A stretch of 64,000 bases of DNA from Kingdonia uniflora. Its lineage: Eukaryota; Streptophyta; Magnoliopsida; Ranunculales; Circaeasteraceae. A program made the translations under genes and the position numbers. The notes beneath the pieces were generated by a model. The model ran no database searches and was not told the origin of the DNA. It worked only from the letters and a program-made list of their open reading frames with translations. Shown here in pieces: positions 11,719 through 20,874 of this stretch (position 1 is the first letter of the stretch; each line of letters starts with the position of its first letter). The stretch covers positions 1 to 64,000 of the forward strand of contig JACGCM010000910.1 of NCBI GenBank assembly GCA_014058105.1, read 5' to 3'.

Positions 11719-12148
11719 TGCTCATAGTTCACATTATTGTGTGTATATTTACACTTTCCCCCACTGTTGGCTTAAATTTGCCTACAGCCCCATTTTGCCT
11801 CTGATCACCGTTTGACCTCAGTTGACTAGTCAAACTTACATGAAGTAACAAATTACCCCTCATACTTCAAGGTCATAACCCCTAACCACCTGGTCTTTGA
11901 ATAATTTTTGGGAAGATAATGTATTAACCATATAAAGTAATTAGGGTTTCAGAATAAACAAATTTAAAGTGCTTAGCATGAGCGGGTAACTTTGTCATGC
12001 ACAAATAATTACGTGGGTCATTTTTGGTTCTTCATGAAAAATTGACTAGTCCAAGAGGGACAAAGAGTAGTTAGAGTCAACATCAGGACTATAGGAAAAT
12101 TTAAGCCAATGGAGTCTGAATATGTACACAATAATGGGGGAATGAGCA
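11719..12148. mobile_element. Fold-back (long-TIR) MITE
   Basis: The outer ~65 bp at each end are inverted copies: the left starts TGCTCATAGTTCACATTATT and the right, reverse complemented, starts TGCTCATTCCCCCATTATTG. Both share a ttggcttaaattt block at their inner edge. Weaker inverted homology continues inward (a gttgactagtcaa block against ttgactagtc). Almost the whole 430 bp could fold into one hairpin. I could not settle the target duplication. Confidence 0.7.
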
Positions 12149-12498
12149 TATTTATCACGTTTCAATTAAGAATTGGTAGCCTTTTGCAAGGCTTTTAAGT
12201 AGTTCGACACATAAACTAAGTGCAACAAAAAGTGGATGATATATATTGTAGTGGTGACTAACTTCTTAAGAAAATGCAGGAGAGATAAATACTTCTAGTT
12301 TCCTTTACAAGTTTACGAAGAGGCCTCTTTAATGAATTTGAAAGTTGAAAGCAAATGTCGATCATCGATCATCGAGATCAATCATCGAGATGAGATTCTT
12401 AGTATTCGAATTTACTTATCAATCAAGTCTTGCATATGTGTTCATTTACCAAATATCTTTATGAGAGTCAGACAATCATATGCTTAAAGAAATTGGCA
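12149..12498. other. Intergenic, nothing recognised
   Basis: AT-rich sequence between two small elements. A short direct repeat (atcatcgagatcaatcatcgagat, near 12361-12390) is the only structure seen. Confidence 0.5.
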
Positions 12499-12503
12499 CA
12501 TAC

Positions 12504-12695
12504 TGTTAAGAACGGTAGATCAAAGTTAGTTCCACATTAGATAGACGATCGATGTAGTCCACACAAAGATATAAAAAGATACAGACTATTAAATTACATC
12601 GAGGCCTTTTAAGAATAAAACTTCACATTTAGCCTAACCCAACTAGGTGGTGAAGGTGTGGACAATATCGGTACAATGGGGGCTTAGGCCTTACA
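12504..12695 (+). repeat. TRIM 5' LTR
   Basis: A 192-bp TG...CA terminal repeat. It is longer than its partner at 12936-13100 because of small indels around the cacatttagcctaaccca block. Confidence 0.85.
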
Positions 12696-12935
12696 AATGG
12701 TATCATAGCTGATGGTTTGGCTACACATATCTTAACGTATTGCCAAGGCTCTCCAATCGTTCGAGGAGGAGGCTCATGTTAACTTCCGTGTAGCTAAAAA
12801 TGAACGGTTGTTCTCGTGTAGATGTGTTGCATATCTCTCTAATCATTCAAGCGGAAGGATGAATAATGTACTGGCATAGATGCGCGGTGTTGATAGATGA
12901 TTGTCGACTAACGGTATTGTTTAATCCAATGAGAT

Positions 12936-13100
12936 TGTTAAAACCCGTGGATCAATGTTAGTCCCACATCGGATAGAAAATGTAGTCAACACAAGGAGAT
13001 ATAAACTATTAAATATAAAAACAAAAACTCAAACCTAGCCTAACCAAACTAGGTGGTGACGGTGGGGATAATATTGTTGCAATGGGGGCTTGGCCTAACA
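12936..13100 (+). repeat. TRIM 3' LTR
   Basis: A 165-bp TG...CA terminal repeat containing tcccacatcgg, a block common in plant LTRs. It is followed directly by the CATAC target duplication. Confidence 0.85.
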
Positions 13101-13105
13101 CATAC

Positions 13106-14748
13106 TAATTCATTCAATGAAGCACCCTAGATGTGTGACAACCACATAAGGTATTATAAATAATCATACTTTCTTGATGACTGTCAACTACAAAACATTT
13201 CTAACTTCAAAGTGGTTTCGAGTCTGCCTGACAATCAAATTTTGTTTTAAACGCTTATGCTTGCTTTCAATAAAGATTGGGACATTGGAGGAATGGAAGA
13301 ATCACGACTTAGTTTTACACAATCGATTTTCTCTATTTAATTGAAAACCATATTTCATGCGTTGGCTGTGGTACAGAATTTGAAAGTATGAAATTCTTGT
13401 CAATATGAGATTCTTGTCCTGATGTTGAAAAAAAAATAAAAATACAGGTTTCATTTAAGGAATCACTCATATTTTTCACTCGTGCATTTAAAGATACAAA
13501 TAGGGTAAGTAAATGGTGTTTGCATTTACCACAATGTTGTTGTTTAATTATTCAATAATGTTTATTCAAGCTTCATGATAATTTGTCTCTAGCCAAATTA
13601 TAATTTACACCAAGATCGTGATATCTTAGTAATGATGCCAAACATTTTCTGTATTTATTTTGGAAACCTTAACATTTCAAAATATGCTAAAATAATGCTT
13701 TAGCTAATAATGGCCTGAGATAAGGGGATTAAAGAAGTTTGGATAAGAGTGGTGCAACAATGGTTGAGGTCAGTGTTATAAGTTTCGACTAACATTTTTC
13801 CAACGCTGTGATAAGCAATACTATCCTATTTTTCATAATATTTGCCCAAGTACAATAAAGGTATAGCATTCGCTGAACACTATCAATTCATTTTCAATAT
13901 CGTTTTTCTAATGCCATCGTTATATTTTAATAACGTATAGGAAATGCTATTGTTTCTCTTTAACATAGCAGTCGATGCATGTCATGTATAAACTATCCAT
14001 AACATTTGGAGAATGCTATTGTTGTTTGTTCCATAACATTTTACAAAATGCTATGTTTTAATACATATAATAAAAAATATGCAAAATAATATTGATTTTA
14101 TTGGTGCTAGAAGAACTAAAAGAATTTAGATGGATTTGAACCATTATCGTCTCAGGCTCTAAGCACTATTGCCGTTTGAGCTATGGATTCACAAACAACA
14201 CCTAACTCTTGATTACTCAATCTCAAATAAGATAAATGAAAAACCAAAAAACTCCAATGCTAAATGTATTTAAATGTAAATCAAAATTAAAATCAAAATT
14301 TACATAAATCATCACAAATTATAAACATACCTCGCTATAGGTCCAAAAAGAGTGGTGAAATTTCAGCGACCGCCATAATAATGGTACTAGATTATGGGGG
14401 ATTATTGCCTACTATGAAAGTCTCTTACCAATTTCAGCCAATGGATGCATAGAGAAGAAAACATAACCAATAAAATTACTGAATCTTGCAACTTTATTAT
14501 CGAAGTAGTTGAGGAACACGCATTGTCAGACCCATTATAAAGGAAAAGAGCAAATTTCAATAACATACTGACGTAGACATCATAAAATTTAATCCAACCT
14601 GTTTATTGTTAGTACCAACAATACAAATAGTATCACATAATATCCATGAAGCGCAAAGCACACACTTAAAAGAATGTATATATGGTTTTAATGAAGGGCA
14701 TATGGCATCCATAATATAAGGGCTTAGTAGAATGTGCTTACACAAAAA
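13106..14748. other. Decayed repeat region with short inverted blocks
   Basis: Between about 13790 and 14060 a family of short blocks recurs in both orientations (tagcatt, aatgctattgtt, taacattt, with pairs such as ataacatttggagaatgctat). This resembles the subterminal repeats of CACTA-type elements, but I found no CACTA end. The rest is AT-rich without a gene, apart from the tRNA-like segment at 14129-14190. Confidence 0.4.
14129..14190 (-). other. tRNA-like segment with A and B box matches
   Basis: On the minus strand the segment reads TAGCTCAAACGG, then 29 bases, then GGTTCAAATCC. These resemble the internal RNA polymerase III A box and B box. There is no full cloverleaf or CCA-type acceptor, so it is a tRNA pseudogene or the head of a SINE, not a working tRNA gene. 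Confidence 0.35.
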
Positions 14749-14753
14749 GTAAG

Positions 14754-15516
14754 TGTGAGGGCTTATTTCTAATCCCCGTACTGAGTCCGATATTCGAACT
14801 CACATAACTCGAGTAAACATACTGATAACCAATCAAAGACTAAAAGCAAGGAGATCGTAATATAGATTTCCTCATCTACAGCTCGGGGATGACAAAACAT
14901 CCAATAATATCGCACTGCAGAAAATACTCAGATATCTATCAACAGTTCGAATACACGCGAATACTATTAGAGATCGCATCTTCATCAACAGTTCGGGGAT
15001 ATCAAAACATCCTGTGACTTCGCGCTACAAAAGATACTCCTCCACTTGTCAACAGATCGTATGCACGCGAGCATCACAGGAGATCGTATCTTCCCAACGG
15101 TCTGAAGCTACAACTAAAGAATGTTAATAGATCCGTTACAGATCAACAAGTATCAAGACGTTACAAAAGTCCACCATGAAGACTCATCAAAACCCAATAT
15201 TGTAACGTTCCTCATCAATGTAACCAACGGTCGTATTATAAGACCTATAAATAAGACTAGATAGCTACGAATTAGGGAGGCTGCTATGAGAACCTCTAAG
15301 AGATCTTTTCTACATCTCTCTCTCTGTGTAATAGCTAGCAGTCTAAATATACCTATCTCTCTTTCTAAAATTCTCAGGAGAGGTCGTGATTTTTAACCCA
15401 TTCAAAAGTTTTTCATACTAAATCTAGTGTTGTTTGTTTCCTGTTCATAACTAAACACTCTAGATTTCGAAGGTGTAAAACACTATCTTCGTGCAATACG
15501 AAAATAGGTTATTACA
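14754..15516 (+). mobile_element. Solo LTR, Tat-like family
   Basis: Begins TGTGAGGG and ends AAAATAGGTTATTACA, close to the terminus AAATTAGGCCATTACA of the LTR of element A. The flanks GTAAG (14749-14753) and GCAAG (15517-15521) agree at four of five bases. A TATA box (cctataaataag, about 15241) and a pyrimidine-rich start region follow, then a gaggtcgtgatttttaac block like that in the LTR of element 1. Within it, a ~110-bp segment is tandemly duplicated (about 14878-14985 and 14987-15098, each with a cggggat..caaaacatcc block). No internal region remains, so this is a product of LTR-LTR recombination. Confidence 0.65.
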
Positions 15517-15521
15517 GCAAG

Positions 15522-16115
15522 CAACCAAATTTAGATAGGGAAGACCGTGTAGAAAATATAGCTTATAATAGTTACAAGCCTAGCTAGACAGATAAAGTTT
15601 ATCTAATGCTTAACAAGAAATTTAAAGTTTCTGAGTACTACTAGATGATACTGAAGAATATTATCCATTGAAGAATGAATTAACAGTGACCCACATCAAG
15701 GCATTAACATATTTATGTCCCAATTTGGTACCTTTTCTACAAAATACTTTACATAAGAGCCTAAGGATTATTCAATCGCCCAAATAGGCAATAAGGGAGA
15801 AACACATACAATCAACATTTCACCTTTCTTAACTACACTAAAGGTTATTATTGAGATCTATAAAAATGTACCTTTTCTCACTGAGTACTTGCTTTGCATT
15901 TGATTATCAATGGTTAAACTAAAGTGAACATATCTATTCCACGCATAAGGCAAACTTGTGGCGTCTTCAACTAAGTACATTGGAAATTGGTCCACGTTGC
16001 TTCCTTTTGAATAATTAGTACTCACCTATTATCATACGGAATATCATGGTTGATTTAAACTGGTACAAAAAATCGAGTAATATATAACAACCGACGACAA
16101 AACATAAGAGTAAAA
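15522..16115. other. Intergenic, nothing recognised
   Basis: AT-rich sequence between two solo LTRs. No open frame of note, inverted repeat or microsatellite was seen. Confidence 0.5.
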
Positions 16116-16120
16116 CTTCT

Positions 16121-16861
16121 TGTAGAACATGTATTCAGAATTAAATCGAAGATGAACGGAAAGGAAATGGAAAAGAAAAGCTGAAGATCGAGGCTTGCAG
16201 TCACTGCAATTTCCTTAAGACCAATTTCACCCTACGTATGATGCTTCACAGTTGACGGTGCCTGTCTCCCAAGATACAATGATCGAATCGTATAGACTTG
16301 AAACACTCAAGTTGATACGCATGTCGAACTATTTGTAACTTCACTATCTAGAAGGAATCAAATCAAAAAGAGGAGGAATGAGATTCAAGGATGTTTTCTG
16401 TGTGTCAAACACATCAAGAACAATCATTTAAATAAATGAGAAGGTGTTCTTTAGAAGCACCTGGAGACAGGGTTTTGTTCCAAGACACACCTCTTAGAAG
16501 AGTTGTGTCTCTTGAAGAGAAACTGCATGTTTTATTTGAATAGATTCTATTTCTGTTCGAATACATTTTTTACTGTCAGATTTATTCAAATAGAATAATA
16601 ATCTATTCGAACAGACTTATAAAATAGTACCAAATGGGTCATGGGTTGGTTCGTGCACGCAAGCCCATGGGCGTCCCCATATAGCAAGCTTTCACACACT
16701 TGCCTCACACACTTGTGAGGACGCCACCTATTTACACATGCTATACATGTGTAACCCAATATAAAGTGAAAATACTATTTTCACTTATCCAATGTGGGAC
16801 TAACAGTAATCACCAAGTTTATATTCAAACCACAAAGAAAAGACATGCATTTTTTCTAACA
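16121..16861 (-). mobile_element. Solo LTR, TSD CTTCT
   Basis: A 741-bp segment that, on the minus strand, begins TGTTAGAAAAAATGC and ends GTTCTACA. It is flanked by CTTCT at 16116-16120 and CTTCT at 16862-16866. On the minus strand it has a gtcccacattgg block and a ttatattggg TATA-like region, as in many plant LTRs. Neither PBS nor PPT adjoins it, so it is solo. The family is not the Tat-like one seen elsewhere in the window, and I cannot assign it further. Confidence 0.65.
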
Positions 16862-17092
16862 CTTCTTTGTGTTGAACATAAAAAAATAATCTCGATTTAA
16901 AATGGTACCTTGTTTTCACTGATTGAGAGAGTGAGACTTTAGTTTATCATGAATGCTATTGTTGCAGTATCACAGATCACGATAAAGTAAATTTATAAAG
17001 AATTTGAGTTTGTGATAGGGAAGGATTGGTTTTAAATTGAGATTTCATAGTATAGAGAGAGAGAGAGTAAAAAGAACCAGATCTGAGCATAA

Positions 17093-17579
17093 GAGCATAT
17101 GCAGTAGTAAGGTGGGTTGCTAAGGTGGAGGCAACTCACCCTTCATTTTCCTAACTGACCACCTAGCAGTTGGGTCTTCTCGCCTAGGCAGTAACCAAAA
17201 TAACCAAAAAACCTACCCTGAGGGTGCGTTCAGAGACCCACAGGGTGGGTTGTTAAAAAAGTCATGCTGCGCAACTTAGAAATGCCTGACAAAATAAATA
17301 TTTTAGATTAAGACACATCACAAGTTTTAACGGGTCGCGATGCGCATAATCTTTTTTTTTAAATAAAGGCTGCGTAGTTTTAAACTGCGCAGCATTTTTT
17401 TTTTGTCTCTCATCTTTCTCTTTCCTCTCTCATGGCATGTGACTTTTTATGATTGGCTAAAATTTAATAAAATAAATGGATGCGCTTTCAACTCACCTCA
17501 CTACTGTGGAAAAAAGGTAGGTTGGTTATTGTTAAGGCAATTTAGGCGATTTAAAGTGACCTTACTGCTGTATATGCTC
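17093..17579. mobile_element. MITE with 21-bp TIRs, TSD TAA
   Basis: Left end GAGCATATGCAGTAGTAAGG and right end, reverse complemented, GAGCATATACAGCAGTAAGG differ at two positions. It is flanked by TAA at 17090-17092 and at 17580-17582. The 487-bp element is non-coding. The TAA duplication points to PIF/Harbinger, but its TIRs are unrelated to those of the MITE at 5611. Confidence 0.85.
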
Positions 17580-17644
17580 TAAAAGTCTATTTTTAAAATT
17601 GAAATTGAGAGGAGAGAGATAAATATCTTCCACATGAAGAGAGA

Positions 17645-17812
17645 GAGAGGGTGTGTGTCTCTATACCAAGTGCCAACTCATTTCCAACTAATACCATTTG
17701 GTTTCTCTTTTCCACCTCCTCTATTATAAGGACCACTCATCTCTAGAGATGTGTAGTTCCTCTTGAGTAAGATTTGAGTGTTCCAAAAGGCAGTGTCCAT
17801 GAATCCACTCCC
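17645..17812 (-). mobile_element. MULE right-end fragment (second copy)
   Basis: Reverse complemented, it starts GGGAGTGGATTCATGGACAC and then has TTTGGAACACTCAAATC and an ACATCTCTAGAGATGAGTGG palindrome, matching the right terminus at 11313-11425. The body of this copy is not recognisable further left, where GA microsatellites and the MITE at 17093 lie. Confidence 0.65.
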
Positions 17813-18039
17813 TATTTTCAAATTATTATATTGGGAGCAGATTCATGGACACTTAATAACTGGACACTATCTAGACCCTAATTATAAACCACTCATCAAT
17901 AGAGATGAGTGGTTCACATAATAGATGAAGTAAAAGATAGAAATTTAAAGGAATTAGGTGAAAATGAGTTCTCTCTTTTCCGTGTGTAATACAACCGATT
18001 TCAAAATAAACTCTCTTTCCCTATTTTTTGATTTGACTC

Positions 18040-18070
<31 letters not shown>

Positions 18071-18072
18071 CT
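18040..18072 (+). repeat. (TCTA)n microsatellite
   Basis: About eight tandem ctat units with CT-rich edges, located in the leader of the truncated MULE copy. Confidence 0.85.
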
Positions 18073-18302
18073 CTATACCATTAAAATATGAGAAGTTCCA
18101 TTCTCAAATATACTATTTTGGGCTTTATGGAGATTTGTGGAGCGATATGAAATTAGGGTTCTGTAGAGCATCATCATCTTCTGAAATTCGGGGAATCATC
18201 AATTAGGGTTTTGTGGGGATTTTTTTCTTCTCCACGGTGATATAATCTTTTATTTTGTTATCAACAGTAATGCCTGGGTTTCAAGGTTAACATATTTTTT
18301 AT

Positions 18303-18475
18303 TTTGTCGACAATTGTGTGAACTGGAATATTGTCGATTATACGGGATGATCAACAATTCCAACTACTTCTTTTATCGAGTAAAACATTAATCGACAATG
18401 GAATTATCGATCTATTAACATGTTGACAATTTGATGAACTATAATATCGTCGATTGCAGCATCATTGACAATTAT
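18303..18475 (+). repeat. Spaced palindrome cluster 5 (second MULE copy)
   Basis: Units include ATTGTCGA - 13 - TCAACAAT, ATTATCGA - 12 - TTGACAAT and ATCGTCGA - 11 - TTGACAAT, and a fused gtcgacaat. This shows that the palindromes belong to the MULE family and are not a local accident of the first copy. Confidence 0.7.
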
Positions 18476-18772
18476 GTAATCTAAGCTTACTATTGCTCCT
18501 TTTGATGTTAGGGTTTTGTAATGGTGTTGCTTCAGAGCCCTCGTTATGTTAAACCAACCATAGCAAGAACATCCCGAGGAAGATGAATTCTAAGAAGATC
18601 ACAAGGGAGATGTTTAGAGTCTGCAATTCAAATGTTTTCATTTCCTTGTATTTTTCAAATAACAAATGATGTAAACAAAAATTGCAAAAGCTTTTATGAA
18701 TTATATATTTGACTTTTGGATTGACATTCTCAGGTGGTTTGTAGATATTTTAGACATTAGTAAAGAAGATGT

Positions 18773-19239
18773 TGTAGTAACATATTCCTCAGATTCGATA
18801 AAGACAAGCTATCAGAACCACGTTGAAGGTATTTGATCATTCGAGAAGATGTCAAGGCCAAAACTACAGATCTCGATCCTCCACAAGTAGCCATTACACT
18901 TGGTCAAATAGAGTCGTTGCATATGATCCGTGAAGTTTTGCCCACCACCCATAAAGATAGGAAAAATAGTTGTAACTGCTTGTATCCATCAATAAATATA
19001 GGGAAAGCATATGTCAATAATCCCCGGAATACCTGTCTAATTTTTATTGTAACACTCATATAATAGATTAACACATAGTGGATTAAGATCATAAAATCTT
19101 CCTCGAGGTCGTGGTTTTTTCAGGTTTTACTAAGTTTCCACGTAAAATCCCTTGTGTTATTACCTCTATTTACTGCTAAATCATAGTTTCTTTACTAAAG
19201 TATTGGCAAAGTTTACCTACCAGAAAACTAGCCATTATA
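18773..19239 (+). repeat. 5' LTR of element 1 (probable)
   Basis: Begins TGTAGTAACATATTCCTCAG and ends GCCATTATA directly before the primer site. The U5-like part has gaggtcgtggttttttcagg and gtttccacgtaaaatccctt, also found (diverged) in the solo LTR at 14754 and in element A's LTR. The start is the weakest part of the call. Confidence 0.45.
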
Positions 19240-19257
19240 ATTGGTACCGTATGTGGG
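19240..19257 (+). other. Primer binding site region of element 1
   Basis: attggtaccgtatgtggg follows the LTR end. It corresponds to the TTTGGCACCGTCCGTG site of element B (47261-47277), with CpG-type decay. Confidence 0.55.
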
Positions 19258-19303
19258 AATTCCTACTTTTCTTTACCAAATCTCATCCTAAACAATTACT
19301 GCT

Positions 19304-20330
19304 ATGACTAACATGAGCCTTAGAAGTGCCTCCAGTACCAAGATGAACAATGAGGAAAATTTGACAACCATCCTACCACAAGCAATCAACTTACACAATG
19401 TTGTTGTCGAACTTGAAAAACAGATTGAATCTGACAGAGTCCAACGACTCGAAGATAAGAGAATTTACGCTCAAGCCCTCCAAGTCGAGAGAGACGAGAG
19501 GAGGAAGGACCTAGAATACTGGAGCCAAGCCCATCATAAAGAAATGGAAAGTCTGCGAAGATAACATGATCGATTCACTACACAACAAGGATAACCCCTC
19601 CCAACCCAAAGTAATCACCGATTGTGGGTTTCCCAGAGGGAGAATATCCCAAAGGAGGAACAAAATCAAACCTCCAGATCTCAATCACGGAACCCTAACA
19701 GAGTATCATGATATTTTAGACTCACATTATCAGCATTGACCACTCAGGGAAGTCGATGCACTTACCATCAGACTCCACCACCTCCTCTAAGGTGACCAGT
19801 TAAAGAATGTCTGAACCCTAAAGGATAAGGAGATTTTCATTCTCAAGCTGTGGGGACACCAAACCTTCTCCCACAATTCGTTACTTTGGATGACCTGAAC
19901 AATCAGATTCATGCCATACATTCCAGCAACACTAGTCAAAGATTTGTTCTAGACAAGATCGAGACAAATCCTATGTTCTCTCACCTCGAGGTTATCCCTA
20001 TTCCAGACAACTTTCACATGCCAAAGTTTCATCAATATGCAGACCTCATCAACCCTCTCACCCATGTTCGTTACTTTAAAGCAGCAGTTGGCCTGTACTT
20101 CATGCTTGATCACATGTTATACCATTTGTTCAACATGAGCCTAAAAGAAGAGCCTCTTAAATGGTTTCATACCATCTCCAAAGGATCGATCACTAGCTTT
20201 CCCCAATTATAATAACTGTTTAAATCAAATTATGCACATGCTAAAGAACGAGAGATAACAGTTGATTCTCTGTTCTTTTTTTAACAAGGCACAAAGGACA
20301 CCCTTGCAAACTTTTACAAGCGTTTCCTAT
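19304..20330 (+). pseudogene. gag: gag of element 1
   Basis: An N-terminal charged, coiled-coil-like part (19304-19561, ending KEMESLRR) is followed, after stops, by the retrotransposon gag (capsid) domain: PDNFHMPKFHQYADLINPLT, then MLYHLFNMSLKEEPLKWFHT and GSITSFPQL (19990-20209), and a fragment reading GTKDTLANFYKRF near 20290. The Trp-Phe and GSI.SF positions match the family consensus. It makes the structural protein of virus-like particles in intact elements. Several stops and a frameshift at about 20210 inactivate it. The CACTA insertion lies about 550 bp downstream. Confidence 0.7.
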
Positions 20331-20874
20331 AAGGGACAAGGAAGATCTAGAATTTGGATCCAAAAATTGTGGTACCAACATTTACTTCCGCCCTCCACAT
20401 CGACTCCAAAGTTTGAGAAGAACTTACGCTTCATTAGCCTAAAACAGTTACATAAATGATAGATGCCCTTAACAACTACATCGAGCTCAAGCGATCAAAG
20501 AAAGATAAGATGAAAATCTATTCTGTTATTCATTTCGACGATGTTCTTTCACTACCATACCTCAAACCTACCAATAATGCTGTCATCAAACAACATAGGA
20601 AATCTAATAAGAATATCAAAGGAAAGATGGGAAAAAGATAGATCAATCCCAGTTTTACCCCAAATGACAACAACCATGTCGGCTATCTTACCCATACTAA
20701 AGGGAGACCAATTCTTTCGTGAAGTACAATAAATACCTGATGCCCGGAATAAACCTTTTTGGTACCATTAGAATTTCCATTGCTATAAGACTGATAACTA
20801 TTATTTACTCATACGCATTTTTATTCATATTGTCATGGCAGGGAGGCTCCATGAATACGTAATCGATGTCCAAA

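Larger units (their letters stand above)
12504..13100 (+). mobile_element. TRIM-type retrotransposon, TSD CATAC
   Basis: Two direct terminal repeats start TGTTAA and end in ACA: 12504-12695 and 12936-13100. They share blocks such as aactaggtggtga and caatgggggctt. Right after the first, at 12698-12709, lies TGGTATCATAGC, one base from the standard plant initiator-Met primer binding site. The 597-bp element is flanked by CATAC at 12499-12503 and at 13101-13105. The ~226-bp interior has no coding capacity, as expected for terminal-repeat retrotransposons in miniature, which depend on proteins supplied by other elements. Confidence 0.9.
17833..18500 (+). mobile_element. MULE left-end fragment (second or third copy)
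   Basis: Starts GGGAGCAGATTCATGGACAC and carries the CACTCATC..GATGAGTGG palindrome. It is followed by a leader with tagggtt blocks and a TCTA microsatellite (18040-18072), then an intron-like part with palindrome cluster 5. The order (TIR, pyrimidine-rich leader, palindromes) repeats that of 1286-2285. It is cut off before the LTR of element 1. Only 20 bp separate it from the oppositely facing MULE end at 17812. Confidence 0.65.

Noticed and set aside
15294..15369. CT-rich segment as a gene promoter
   Set aside because: It sits inside a solo LTR with its own TATA box and borders.
2215..18475. Palindrome clusters as a CRISPR array
   Set aside because: Arms are only 8 bp, spacing between units is irregular, units lie in separate introns, and the DNA is plant nuclear.
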